The notes: generated by a model not told the origin, from the sequence alone. 35,473 bases of DNA from an uncultured Peptostreptococcaceae bacterium (GCA_944383455.1 CALWPP010000014.1:1-35473), one strand, 5' to 3'. Counted from the first letter of the stretch, positions 1-7,889 are shown. Numbers and translations: made by a program.

Positions 1-4
1 TATT

Positions 5-33
5 TTGTTCTTTTTTTATTATCTCAAGAACAA
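5..33 (-). other. Hairpin at predicted start of a leftward stable-RNA transcript
   Basis: On the minus strand the arms TTGTTCTT and AAGAACAA lie at the predicted transcript start, about 6-7 bases after the -10 box. The same structure, with compensating base changes, follows the rRNA P1 promoter at the right end of the window (35267-35305). Its function is unknown. Confidence 0.5.
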
Positions 34-38
34 GTAAT

Positions 39-67
39 AATATACTCTATAAATATACATAAGTCAA
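39..67 (-). promoter_or_regulatory. rRNA-type promoter firing leftwards out of the window
   Basis: On the minus strand TTGACT (62-67) is separated by exactly 17 bases from TATATT (39-44). The boxes, the spacer length and the sequence just downstream (TTACTTGTTCTTGAGA) closely match rRNA promoter P1 at 35234-35262. I infer that a stable-RNA operon lies just left of the window. The transcribed gene itself is not visible. Confidence 0.6.
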
Positions 68-162
68 TAGTTTTTTATTATTATTTTCAAAAAATATATT
101 AATTTAATATTTAAATATTAAATTATAGTTTATAGATATAAAGTATTAAATATGGTATTATT

Positions 163-171
163 TGATATAAT
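163..171 (+). promoter_or_regulatory. Possible extended -10 promoter for the glycosyltransferase gene
   Basis: TGATATAAT is an extended -10 element about 78 bases upstream of the start codon at 249. No good -35 box is visible 17 bases upstream. The surrounding 1-248 region is otherwise AT-rich and without genes. Confidence 0.3.
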
Positions 172-248
172 TAAAAATATTTTGTTATTTTGTAATTAAA
201 ATACTCAATAAATATTTTTAATTATATCTCTAAATAAGGAGGTTTTAT

Positions 249-1388
249 ATGAAAAAAGTATTAATAATGTCTGCATCTACTGGTGGCGGGCATAATAAAG
301 CTGCTAATGCTATAAAAAATACTTTAGAAAATAATAATATAGAGTGTGAAATAATAGATAGTCTTAAATTAGTCAATTCTACAATGGACAGAGTTATTTC
401 TAAAGGTTATGAAAAATCAGCAATGTATACTCCAAAAGCTTATGGTAAAGTTTATAAGTTATCAGATATAAATTTAATATCTAGAAATGAATTTAAGGGA
501 AATCCTTTGGCAAAAATAATGGCCTATAAATTCAAAAAACTACTAAGAAAGAAAAATCCAGATTTAATAATAGGGACTCATCCATTTCCTATGATAGCAC
601 TTAGTGATTTAAAAAAGCATAGTGTAGAAAATCGTACATCATTAGATATACCTCCCCTAATTTCACTTTTAACAGATTATACAACTCATTCTACTTGGAT
701 ACAAAACGAAATAGACTATTATATAGTTGCAAATGAGTTTGTAAAAGAACTACTTATATACGAAGGTGTTAATAGTTATAAAATAAAACCATTTGGTATA
801 CCTGTTGAAAGTTCTTTTTTTGAAAATAGAGAAAAAAGTATAGTTTTTGAAGAATTAGAACTTAATCCTAATAAATTTACAATTTTATTAATGGGAGGTA
901 GTTTTGGTGCTGGAAGTATAAAAGAAGCACTAGAAGATTTATTAGATATAGATAATGATTTTCAAATAATCGTAATAACTGGTAAAAATGAACATCTAAA
1001 AGAAAAATTACAAAAAATAAATACTTTTAATGATAAAAAGGTTTGTGTTTTAGGATATACAAACAATATGAATGATTTACTGTCACACGTTGATTTATTA
1101 ATTTCAAAACCTGGTGGATTAACTATAACAGAAGCACTTATTAAAAATACTCCTATGGTAATTCCTTATTGTATTCCTGGACAAGAGGAAGAAAACTTAG
1201 ATTTTTTAACTAATTCTGGTGTAGCACTTAGAACAACAAAAAAGTTTACTTTAGGAGTTGTAGTAAAGTACTTAATTAACAATCCTGATAGATTAAAGTT
1301 AATGAGAGAAAATATAAATTACATAAAAAAAGTAAATTCAACTTCTGATATCTTGTCTTTAGTTAATGAAATAATAAATCATAAATAA
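249..1388 (+). CDS. MGDG synthase / UgtP-like diacylglycerol glycosyltransferase
   Basis: This 379-aa protein is a GT28-type, GT-B-fold glycosyltransferase. The N-terminal STGGGHNKAA (residues 10-18 region) is the start of the MGDG-synthase domain. The C-terminal half has MGGSFGAGSI (215-224) and SKPGGLTITEAL (286-297), the sugar-nucleotide-binding signature shared with MurG. Family members move glucose or galactose from a UDP-sugar to diacylglycerol at the inner face of the membrane, making glycolipids and lipoteichoic-acid anchors. Length is typical for UgtP-like proteins (about 380-400 aa). The AAGGAGG site at 236-242 fixes the ATG at 249. The gene stands alone and converges with the leftward recR operon. 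The sugar and acceptor cannot be read from the sequence. Confidence 0.85.
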   Translation: MKKVLIMSASTGGGHNKAANAIKNTLENNNIECEIIDSLKLVNSTMDRVISKGYEKSAMYTPKAYGKVYKLSDINLISRNEFKGNPLAKIMAYKFKKLLRKKNPDLIIGTHPFPMIALSDLKKHSVENRTSLDIPPLISLLTDYTTHSTWIQNEIDYYIVANEFVKELLIYEGVNSYKIKPFGIPVESSFFENREKSIVFEELELNPNKFTILLMGGSFGAGSIKEALEDLLDIDNDFQIIVITGKNEHLKEKLQKINTFNDKKVCVLGYTNNMNDLLSHVDLLISKPGGLTITEALIKNTPMVIPYCIPGQEEENLDFLTNSGVALRTTKKFTLGVVVKYLINNPDRLKLMRENINYIKKVNSTSDILSLVNEIINHK

Positions 1389-1390
1389 AA

Positions 1391-1420
1391 ATGAATAAGC
1401 TAAAGTTTTAGCTTATTCAT
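1391..1420. terminator. Bidirectional terminator between glycosyltransferase and recR operon
   Basis: The arms ATGAATAAGCTAAA and TTTAGCTTATTCAT form a perfect 14-bp inverted repeat with a 2-base centre. In the leftward direction the hairpin is followed by TTTTATTT, a reasonable U-tract. It overlaps the last codons of the 54-codon ORF and starts 2 bases after the glycosyltransferase stop, so it probably serves both converging transcripts. Confidence 0.6.
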
Positions 1421-1577
1421 ATCTTGGTTCATAAAAATCTTCTTCATAATCATATTGATAGTTTTTATAATTATTTCTAAAGTTAATATCTTTATCTTTT
1501 TTTATTTTTTTAGACTTACTTTTAATTACAAAGTTAATATAATCATTTATAGCTTCTTTATCTTTTTTAGTATACAT
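1413..1577 (-). CDS. Small charged protein overlapping the recR stop (54 aa)
   Basis: The ATG at 1577 overlaps the recR stop codon as TAATG, the classical arrangement for translational coupling, and the purine-rich end of recR (GAAGGAAGAAGAG) can act as ribosome-binding site. The frame runs 54 codons, starting [13 protein letters not shown] and ending YEEDFYEPRYE. It is lysine-rich in its first half and rich in tyrosine and acidic residues at the end. It has no membrane segment or recognisable motif. In Bacillus recR is followed by small genes such as yaaL and bofA, but I see no clear similarity to either. The frame ends inside the terminator hairpin. I do not recognise the protein. Confidence 0.55.
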   Translation of the reverse strand: MYTKKDKEAINDYINFVIKSKSKKIKKDKDINFRNNYKNYQYDYEEDFYEPRYE

Positions 1578-2176
1578 TATATTTCTCTTCTTCCTTCTAA
1601 TGCTTTTGATATGGTTACTTCATCAGCATACTCTAAGTCTCCTCCAACAGGAAGTCCGTGAGCTATTCTGCTTACCTTTATACCCATAGGTTTTATAAGT
1701 CTTGCTATATACATAGCAGTAGCTTCACCTTCTATTGTAGGGTTTGTTGCCATTATGACTTCTTTAACTTCTTCACTTGAAAGTCTTTTTATTAACTCTT
1801 TGATGTTTATCATATCAGGCCCAACTCCATCCATTGGAGATATAACACCATTTAAAACGTGATATTGACCTTTAAAATCTTTTATCCTCTCCATAGATGC
1901 AACATCTCTTGGATCTTCAACAACACAAATAACACTTTTATCTCTATTTGGATTTTGACAAATATTACAAGGGTTTTTGTCAGTTATATTACAACAAATT
2001 GAACAGTAAGTTATTTCTTTTTTCGCATCAATTATTGCTTTTGACAAAGCTTCAACATCATTTGAATTCATATTTATAACGTGAAAAGCAAGTCTTTGAG
2101 CAGTTTTTTTACCTATCCCTGGTAATTTCGAAAACTCCTCTATTAGCCTCGTTATTGGCATCGTGTAAGTTTGCAT
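1577..2176 (-). CDS. recR: Recombination mediator protein RecR
   Basis: RecR works with RecO to load RecA on single-stranded DNA and also binds duplex ends in gap repair. The protein has an N-terminal helix-hairpin-helix ([15 protein letters not shown]), a C4 zinc finger (CSIC then CNIC; cysteines near 58, 61, 70 and 73) and a Toprim domain beginning [11 protein letters not shown]. Length from the chosen start is 199 aa, typical of the family (about 200 aa). A GTG at 2185 gives three more residues, but it lies inside the ribosome-binding site TAGGTGAT; ATG at 2176 is correctly spaced from that site, so I chose it. The site overlaps the ybaB stop, so ybaB-recR is one operon. dnaX, which often precedes ybaB, is absent here. 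Confidence 0.95.
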   Translation of the reverse strand: MQTYTMPITRLIEEFSKLPGIGKKTAQRLAFHVINMNSNDVEALSKAIIDAKKEITYCSICCNITDKNPCNICQNPNRDKSVICVVEDPRDVASMERIKDFKGQYHVLNGVISPMDGVGPDMINIKELIKRLSSEEVKEVIMATNPTIEGEATAMYIARLIKPMGIKVSRIAHGLPVGGDLEYADEVTISKALEGRREI

Positions 2177-2188
2177 TTTTATCACCTA

Positions 2189-2530
2189 CTAAAATAAACC
2201 TGGAATATTCATTCCTCCAGTTAGTTTGCTCATTTGAGAAGATTGTAATTCGTCAACACTTCTTAAAGCTTCATTAACAGCACTTAAAACTAAGTCTTCT
2301 AACATTTCAATATCATCAGGATCTACAACTTCTGGTTTTATAGATATGTTAACTATTTCTTTTTTACCATTTACTTTAACTGTTACAGCCCCTCCTCCAA
2401 CTGAAGATTCTACTTCTTTTTCTTCAAGTTCAGCTTGCATTTTTTGCATATTTTCTTGCATTTTTTGAGCTTGTTTTAATATTTGGTTCATATTTCCAGG
2501 CATCATTCCACCAAAACCTTTTTTAGCCAT
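2189..2530 (-). CDS. ybaB: YbaB/EbfC family nucleoid-associated protein
   Basis: This 113-aa protein is a small dimeric DNA-binding protein of the YbaB/EbfC family, which is almost always encoded just before recR. The N-terminus is a glycine/methionine-rich lead ([14 protein letters not shown]) followed by a long helix, [19 protein letters not shown]. The C-terminal part carries the family pattern [27 protein letters not shown] in its usual place. Length is normal (about 100-115 aa). Ribosome-binding site TAGGAGG lies just before the ATG. It is followed directly by recR, in line with a proposed role near DNA repair or nucleoid structure. Confidence 0.93.
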   Translation of the reverse strand: MAKKGFGGMMPGNMNQILKQAQKMQENMQKMQAELEEKEVESSVGGGAVTVKVNGKKEIVNISIKPEVVDPDDIEMLEDLVLSAVNEALRSVDELQSSQMSKLTGGMNIPGLF

Positions 2531-2572
2531 AAAAATACCTCCTAAAATTTTTATTATTTACTATAAATATAT

Positions 2573-2600
2573 ACTATACACTATATATTTATATAGTCAA
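2573..2600 (-). promoter_or_regulatory. Promoter of the ybaB-recR operon
   Basis: On the minus strand TTGACT (2595-2600) and TATAGT (2573-2578) are spaced by 16 bases, about 43 bases upstream of the ybaB start. A TG pair directly precedes the -10 box. Confidence 0.55.
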
Positions 2601-2607
2601 TTTTATA

Positions 2608-2636
2608 TTGAACAAAAAATTAATTAACATTATAAT
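2608..2636 (+). promoter_or_regulatory. Promoter upstream of the ABC-transporter remnant
   Basis: TTGAAC (2608-2613) and TATAAT (2631-2636) are spaced by 17 bases, a good SigA-type promoter. It faces the ABC remnant at 2685 and diverges from the ybaB promoter, so the remnant may still be transcribed. Confidence 0.55.
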
Positions 2637-2684
2637 TATACCATACTTGATTAAATTTATATCAAACAGGGGGATAGAAAAAAT

Positions 2685-3332
2685 TTGAAACTAGAAGTAA
2701 TAAATCTAACAAAAACATTTCAAGAAAAACAAGTACTTAATAATATTTCATTTTCAGTAGAAAGTGGTCGTGCACTTGGACTACTTGGTAAAGTTGTTGC
2801 TAGTACTATTATAAGTATTCTTCAAGTAAGTATTATTATGATATGTGGATTTATTTCTTATAATATAAACAAAGACGCTTGGAATAATTCTTTAGACAAA
2901 ATATTTGATATACCACAAAATATATTAATAACTTTTATAGTTTTTGGAGGATTTGGATATTTATTTTATGCACTAGTATTTGCAGTTTTAGGTGCTTTAG
3001 TTTCAAAGACAGAAGAATTAAGTCAAAGCTTAACTCCAATATCAATTATATTTATAATAGCATTTTTTGTTAGTATTTCTGGTTTAAATAGTAACAGTTC
3101 TTTATTAAAAATTGCATCTTTTGTTCCATTTAGTTCTCCTATGGCTATGATAACACGTCAAGCTGTAGAAACTATTCCTATGATTGAGGTAATAATTTTA
3201 TTTTCAATACTACTAATAAGTATTTTTGTTGCAGGAATTATTGGAGCAAAAATTTATAGGTTAAGTACACCAATTTATGGTAACCCTATAAATTTAAAAG
3301 ATGCATTTAAGTTAACCTATTGTGCTAGTTAA
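2685..3332 (+). pseudogene. Fused remnant: ABC ATPase start joined to ABC-2 permease end
   Basis: The first ~35 residues (LEVINLTKTFQEKQVLNNI through GLLG) are the opening of an ABC ATPase and stop exactly where the Walker A lysine loop should come. The frame then continues, without a stop, as the C-terminal half of an ABC-2 (NatB-like) permease with about four hydrophobic segments. A large deletion has therefore fused two neighbouring genes in frame. Start is a TTG at 2685 behind the site AGGGGGAT. The true permease end is interrupted at 3314 by an insertion sequence, so the last residues (TYCAS) are IS sequence. Removing the IS and one target copy restores a natural ending LKDAFKLIKK and a stop at 4414-4416. 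With no ATP site the product cannot be a working transporter. Confidence 0.8.
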
Positions 3333-4397
3333 AGTTTAATTACCAAATAAAGTAAATTGTTTATAATAAAACAAAGTACCTCTAAGAGTTGGCTTATGGA
3401 TAAATTATCCAAATACTAACTCTTTAATTTTAGATAAGGATTCATGCTTACCCATAGCTTTATTTATAAAAAATGAAATATTATGGGCTAATACTTTTAT
3501 TCTAATTCTAGTTATAAAGCCTAATATAGATTTACTTTTTACTTTATTTATATTCAGTTAATCTGATAATTGAGAGAAACTAGTTTCTATTCTTCTTCTA
3601 ACTTTGAATATTAACTGCCTTATCTCCTTAGGGTAGTTATCTTTACTATTTCCTCTTTTTAAAAATAGTAAATTTATATCTCTTTCAGATTTCAACTCAG
3701 GCGTTAGCCTTTTGTTCACATATCCTTTATCTCCTATTATATAAAGAAACCTGTATTTATCACACAAATCCCAAATAGCATTTCTATCATCTACATTAGC
3801 AGGAGTTATTACAAAATCAGTTATAAAACCTTCTACTTTAGATGCACATTTACCAAAAGAGGCTTCGCCTTTAAAACACTTGCTAAAATGAGCTCTTCCA
3901 AATTTACACACTGGAATAGGCATACTCTCAACAATTCGTATATTATTGGTAGAAGACTGTATAAATTGTGAAATATATTCTCTTATACTTGATATAACAG
4001 AATGTAAATTTCTTTTAGTTCTATTAAATCTAGTCCTATCACCTAATTGAGGGAATAAGGACGTATATTCCCTTTTTAATAAACTATAAAATGATTTTTC
4101 TGAATCAATACCTAAAAGTTCACCAACTATACTAATTGAAATTATTTCACTATCAGAAAGTTTGCTCTCACCTATATTTCTTCTATTTTTAATACTATCA
4201 GGTATTATTTCATTATAAATATCATCAATAATTGTAAAAGTAATTGTAAATAAATCGGTTAAATTTTCTACTTTTTTGATATAATAATTATTAAGCTCCA
4301 ACATAATAGTGTCCTCCTTTAAATTATTTGTTATTAACTTTAGGATACTATATTTGTTGGAGTTTTATTATTGTAAAAATTAACTAGCACAACGAGT
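3315..4397 (-). mobile_element. IS982-family insertion sequence, degenerate, with target duplication
   Basis: The element is 1083 bp. Its ends are inverted repeats: left ACCTATTGTGCTAGTTAA and right (reverse complement) ACTCGTTGTGCTAGTTAA, 14 of 18 identical, with the inner 13 bases exact. It is flanked by the 7-bp direct repeat TAAGTTA (3308-3314 and 4398-4404), a size compatible with IS982-type insertion. The single transposase gene is read leftwards and is broken. The element interrupts the 3' end of the ABC permease remnant. The boundaries are supported independently by the restored permease ending. Confidence 0.85.
3405..4304 (-). pseudogene. IS982-type transposase with in-frame stop and internal deletion
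   Basis: The first 248 codons (3558-4304) are an intact frame typical of IS982 transposases: SKLSDSEIISISIVGELLG, IPVCKFGRAHF, FVITPANVDDR, YIIGDKGYVNK and RRRIETSFSQLSD. A TAA at 3558-3560 follows, where a CAA (Gln) codon is likely. The same frame then continues for 50 codons (LNINKVKSKSILGFITRIR to IKELVFG) to a stop at 3405, giving the usual ~300-codon length. Two more defects appear by comparison with the family as I know it: about 15 residues (the K-x-YGFKLH region) are missing between CASK and EGFITDF, and the first catalytic Asp (DS before PIPVC) is Glu. Activity is unlikely. Confidence 0.85.
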
Positions 4398-4414
4398 TAA
4401 GTTAATAAAAAAAT

Positions 4415-4440
4415 AAAAGACTCAACTGAGTCTTTTATTT
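4415..4440. terminator. Bidirectional terminator between ABC remnant and DUF2500 gene
   Basis: AAAAGACTC and GAGTCTTTT form a hairpin with loop AACT. Rightwards it is followed by TTTTATTT and leftwards by TTTTATTTTTTT. It begins at the restored stop of the permease remnant and overlaps the DUF2500 stop codon, serving two converging genes. Confidence 0.8.
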
Positions 4441-4797
4441 AACATCTCTTTTAAAATCAAGATATCTAGTACCTTGAAATTTTAAAACACCTATATCGCC
4501 TTCAGCAATCATTCCAAACTCTTTCCCAGAAACTTTAAGTTCCATTCTATCAGTGCTTTCAAACTCAAACGTAACATAATACATTGTATTTGAACTTCCA
4601 CTATGATGAATACCATTTGCATCAGTATGACCAGAACTTTTTGTAAAATTAGTTCTTTTAGAAACCACTCTACATCTTATATCTAATACAGGTTGCTTAT
4701 TATTATATGACCACTGTTTTATTTCCATAATAATATTAAATATAAACATACCTAAAATAATAAGAAATGCTATATTGAATAATAAATAAAACCCCAT
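4435..4797 (-). CDS. DUF2500 family membrane protein
   Basis: This 120-aa protein has one N-terminal membrane segment (about residues 3-24, LLFNIAFLIILGMFIFNII) and a soluble C-terminal domain. The pattern RVVSKRTNF, then YYVTFEFES, LKVSGKEFGMIAEGDIG and KFQGTRYLDF is characteristic of DUF2500. The histidine-rich loop GHTDANGIHHSGSS lies in the middle. Family length is about 110-120 aa. The function is unknown. Site GGGGGA precedes the ATG at 4797. The gene is monocistronic and ends in the terminator at 4415-4440. Confidence 0.85.
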   Translation of the reverse strand: MGFYLLFNIAFLIILGMFIFNIIMEIKQWSYNNKQPVLDIRCRVVSKRTNFTKSSGHTDANGIHHSGSSNTMYYVTFEFESTDRMELKVSGKEFGMIAEGDIGVLKFQGTRYLDFKRDVK

Positions 4798-4961
4798 TAT
4801 ATTATAATCCCCCTATTTTATATGTATTTATAATAAATACTATCATCTAAAATATTAATATACAATATAAAATATGAAACCATTAAATACATTACAAAGT
4901 TAATTAGACTATAAGCTTTTATATAAAATATTTATTAATAATTTATAGTTTTGTATATTAT

Positions 4962-6104
4962 CTACATACTTTCTACTATACTTTTTAAAGCATCAATAGT
5001 AATATCTATTTCTTCTTTAGCATTAAAATATCCTATGCTAAATCTAACTGCTCCTTGTTTTAAGCTTCCTATCGTTTTATGAGCTAGTGGAGAACAATGA
5101 ATTCCTGGTCTTGTTGCTATGTCGTATTCACTATCTAGTAAAAATGAAATCTCTCCAGAGTCTAAATCTCCTATATTAATAGCAATAACTGGTGCTCTTT
5201 TTTTACTATCCATTATTCCATATATTTTTATATCTTTTATTTCCTTTAATCTATTTAACATATAATCACAAAGTTCTTCTTCTTTTTCTCTGATATTTTT
5301 AGTGCTAGTTTCTAATATGAATTTAACTCCTTCATTTAACCCCGCTATGGCTTGTGTATTTGGAGTTCCTGATTCATATTTATCTGGAAAAACATCTGGT
5401 TGATAAAGTTCTAGTGATGAGCTTCCTGTTCCACCTTCTTTTATAGAGTTTAATTTTAACCCTTCTTTTATGTATAAAATTCCAATCCCTTGAGGGCCAA
5501 ACAAAGACTTATGTCCAGCACAAGCTATCATATCAACGTTAAAACTCTTTACGTCTATATCATAAACTCCAGCCGTTTGAGATGCATCAACTAAATAAAA
5601 AATATTATTTTTCTTTGCTATTTCAGAAACTTTTTTTATATCAATTAAAGTTCCACAAACATTAGATGCGTGAGTTGTTACTATTAATTTTGTATTTTCT
5701 TTTATTTCTTTTTCTAATTTTTTGACATCTAAAGTACCATCTTCCTCACAGCTTACTATAGTGTTTAAAACTCCATACTTCTCAAGTGCTTTTATAGGTC
5801 TTATAACAGAGTTATGCTCCATACTTGTAGTTATTATATGGTCTCCTTCTTTTACGATACCTTTTATAGCAAGGTTTAATGATTCTGTTGCTCCACTTGT
5901 AAAAATTATATTCATAGGATTATCTATATTAAAAAGTTTAGCTATATTTTCACGAGTTTCATATATTTTTCTGCTTGCTTTCATAGCCAGCTTATGAGAA
6001 CCTCTACCAGGATTTGCACCATAATTTTTCATACAGTCAATAACAGCATCATAAACTGAATCTGGCTTTTTTAAAGTCGTTGCTGCGTTATCTAGATAAA
6101 TCAT
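4962..6104 (-). CDS. Class V aminotransferase / cysteine desulfurase
   Basis: This 380-aa PLP enzyme is of the NifS/CsdA type, which takes sulfur from cysteine to form a persulfide and alanine. It starts YLDNAATTLKKP, has FTSGATESLNLAI (about 68-80) and EHNSV near the cofactor, and the PLP lysine K199 in CAGHKSLFGPQG. The likely persulfide cysteine is C337 in RPGIHCSPLAH, and the context resembles the group 2 desulfurases of clostridia. Site AGAAAGGAA precedes the ATG, 12 bases after parB, so it is the last gene of the parA-parB unit. In C. difficile, as I recall, a similar enzyme also sits beside spo0J. The partner scaffold is not visible. 4798-4961 downstream holds no gene. Confidence 0.88.
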   Translation of the reverse strand: MIYLDNAATTLKKPDSVYDAVIDCMKNYGANPGRGSHKLAMKASRKIYETRENIAKLFNIDNPMNIIFTSGATESLNLAIKGIVKEGDHIITTSMEHNSVIRPIKALEKYGVLNTIVSCEEDGTLDVKKLEKEIKENTKLIVTTHASNVCGTLIDIKKVSEIAKKNNIFYLVDASQTAGVYDIDVKSFNVDMIACAGHKSLFGPQGIGILYIKEGLKLNSIKEGGTGSSSLELYQPDVFPDKYESGTPNTQAIAGLNEGVKFILETSTKNIREKEEELCDYMLNRLKEIKDIKIYGIMDSKKRAPVIAINIGDLDSGEISFLLDSEYDIATRPGIHCSPLAHKTIGSLKQGAVRFSIGYFNAKEEIDITIDALKSIVESM

Positions 6105-6116
6105 AAAATTTCCTTT

Positions 6117-6974
6117 CTAATTTTCATTAAGTAATATTGAAACTATATTATTTAAATCATCTTCATTATAATACTCTATTTCTATTTTACCCTTTTTAGC
6201 TCCACTTGATATATTGACTTTAGTTTTAAATATGCTAGTTAATTTTTCCTCAACATCAATTATAAATATATCTTTCTTTATTTTAATTACTTTTTTATCA
6301 TTATTACTACTTTTTAATTTATTAATTAAAGCTTCACTTTGTCTTACATTTAATTCTTCTTTTACAATTTTTCTTGCTACTTCAATTTGATTATCTTTTT
6401 CTTCTAATCCTAATATCAGTTTACCGTGGCTTATTGTTAATTTTTTATTGTCTATAAAATCAATTACTTCTCTTGGTAAACTTAATAGTCTTATCATATT
6501 AGCTATATGCGGTCTACTCTTTCCAACTAAATAAGATATTTCATCTTGAGTTTTACTATAATTATCAATTAAATTTTTATATGCTAATGCTTCTTCTGTA
6601 AAGCTTAAATCTTCTCTTTGTAAATTTTCAATTAAAGCTAATTCCATTATTTCTTTGTCTGAAATATCTTTTATTATTGCTGGTATTTCTTTTAAATTTG
6701 CAAGTAATGAAGCTTTATATCTTCTCTCACCTGCTATTATCATAAATCTTTTATGTTCATCTTCTTTTACTATTATTGGTTGTAATACACCATATTTTTT
6801 TATCGATTCACTTAAAAGTTTTAAACTATCCTCATCAAAATTTTTTCTGGGTTGGTTTTTATTTGGATAAATACTTTTTATATTTATAAAATTAACTTCT
6901 CTTTCATCAACTTCCTCGTCAGAAATTAAAGCACGAAGCCCTCTTCCTAATCCGTTTTTTCTTTTTTGTTCCAT
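6117..6974 (-). CDS. parB: Chromosome-partitioning protein ParB / Spo0J
   Basis: This 285-aa protein binds parS, spreads along DNA as a CTP-dependent clamp and loads SMC. The N-terminus KNGLGRGLRALI is the ParA-interaction box. The ParB/Srx domain has NQPRKNF, GVLQPI and the CTP-binding box GERRYKA (about 104-110), followed by ENLQRED (about 140-146). A helix-turn-helix (TQDEISYLVGKSRPHIANMIRL) reads parS, and the C-terminus is the dimer domain. A parS site lies 3.5 kb away at 10508. The gene follows parA by 10 bases. The third basic residue of the GERR box is Lys rather than the common Arg, a conservative change. Confidence 0.95.
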   Translation of the reverse strand: MEQKRKNGLGRGLRALISDEEVDEREVNFINIKSIYPNKNQPRKNFDEDSLKLLSESIKKYGVLQPIIVKEDEHKRFMIIAGERRYKASLLANLKEIPAIIKDISDKEIMELALIENLQREDLSFTEEALAYKNLIDNYSKTQDEISYLVGKSRPHIANMIRLLSLPREVIDFIDNKKLTISHGKLILGLEEKDNQIEVARKIVKEELNVRQSEALINKLKSSNNDKKVIKIKKDIFIIDVEEKLTSIFKTKVNISSGAKKGKIEIEYYNEDDLNNIVSILLNEN

Positions 6975-6984
6975 TTTCTACTCC

Positions 6985-7764
6985 TTAAGCTTTTGCCAAT
7001 TCTTCTTCTATTTCCAAAAATTCCTCTGCAAGTTCTAAATAAGCTTCAGTACCTCTACATTTTGAGTCATAATAAATGACAGGTTTTCCATAACTTGGAG
7101 CTTCTGCAAGTCTTACATTTCTTGGAATTAAAGTAGTATATACACTTCCCTTAAAATAATTTTTTACTTCATCAACTACTTGAATAGATAAATTTGCCCT
7201 CCCATCAAACATACTAAGAACAACACCTTGAATTTTTAAACCTTTATTTAACTTATTTCTTACTAATTTTATAGTATCCATTAATTGGCTAACTCCTTCA
7301 AGTGCATAATACTCGCATTGAATAGGTATTAAAACACTATCAACAGCAGTTAAAGAGTTTATAGTAAGCATTCCAAGAGAAGGAGGACAATCTATAAAAA
7401 TATAGTCATACTCTTTTTTAATATAATCTATTGCATTTTTTAGGCAATACTCTCTTTTTTTCTTTGTTGAAAGTTCAATCTCTGCTCCCGATAAATCAAC
7501 TGACGAAGGAACTATATCAACATTTTCAAAATTAGTATTAATTATAGCTTTTTTTATATCAAAATTATCGATAAGTACATCATAAATAGTATAGTCAACA
7601 TAATTTTTATCAATCCCATAACCACTTGTAGTGTTTCCTTGAGGGTCTAAATCTAAAACTAAAATCTTTTGTCCTAAAGTACCAAGACAAGCAGATAAGT
7701 TTACATTAGTAGTAGTTTTTCCTACTCCTCCCTTTTGATTAAATATAGAAATAACTTTTCCCAT
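6985..7764 (-). CDS. parA: Chromosome-partitioning ATPase ParA / Soj
   Basis: This 259-aa deviant Walker A ATPase starts MGKVISIFNQKGGVGKTTTN (signature lysines K11 and K16). Later motifs are LVLDLDPQGN, YIFIDCPPSLG and VVLSMFDGRANLS. It binds DNA as an ATP dimer, is stimulated by ParB and in Firmicutes also influences DnaA. The open frame extends 16 codons upstream to 7812, but the site GGGGGA directly before ATG 7764 and the family start favour 7764. The upstream extension holds a terminator-like hairpin, another reason to reject it. It is in one operon with parB. Confidence 0.95.
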   Translation of the reverse strand: MGKVISIFNQKGGVGKTTTNVNLSACLGTLGQKILVLDLDPQGNTTSGYGIDKNYVDYTIYDVLIDNFDIKKAIINTNFENVDIVPSSVDLSGAEIELSTKKKREYCLKNAIDYIKKEYDYIFIDCPPSLGMLTINSLTAVDSVLIPIQCEYYALEGVSQLMDTIKLVRNKLNKGLKIQGVVLSMFDGRANLSIQVVDEVKNYFKGSVYTTLIPRNVRLAEAPSYGKPVIYYDSKCRGTEAYLELAEEFLEIEEELAKA

Positions 7765-7782
7765 ATGTCCCCCTTTTTTTCT

Positions 7783-7808
7783 AAAAAAAAGATTACTGTA
7801 AACAGTAA
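7783..7808 (-). terminator. Intrinsic terminator or attenuator between rsmG and parA
   Basis: On the minus strand TTACTGTTTACAGTAA forms a short dyad (7-bp arms, 2-base centre) followed by TCTTTTTTTT. It lies between the rsmG stop and the parA start, so it should end or attenuate the mnmE-mnmG-rsmG transcript. The dyad could instead be an operator. Confidence 0.5.
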
Positions 7809-7889
7809 CCATTTTTAATATCCTTTATTATAAAAAGATAATTCTTCATAATATGCTTTTTTCCCTTTTATTTTAAAGTATTACTACAA

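Noticed and set aside
1455..1661. 68-aa rightward frame overlapping recR
   Set aside because: It is antisense to recR and the 54-codon ORF, with low-complexity hydrophobic composition and no ribosome-binding site.
7765..7812. Longer ParA start with 16 extra residues
   Set aside because: The extension reads through a terminator-like dyad and the GGGGGA site; the family start MGKVISI fits better.
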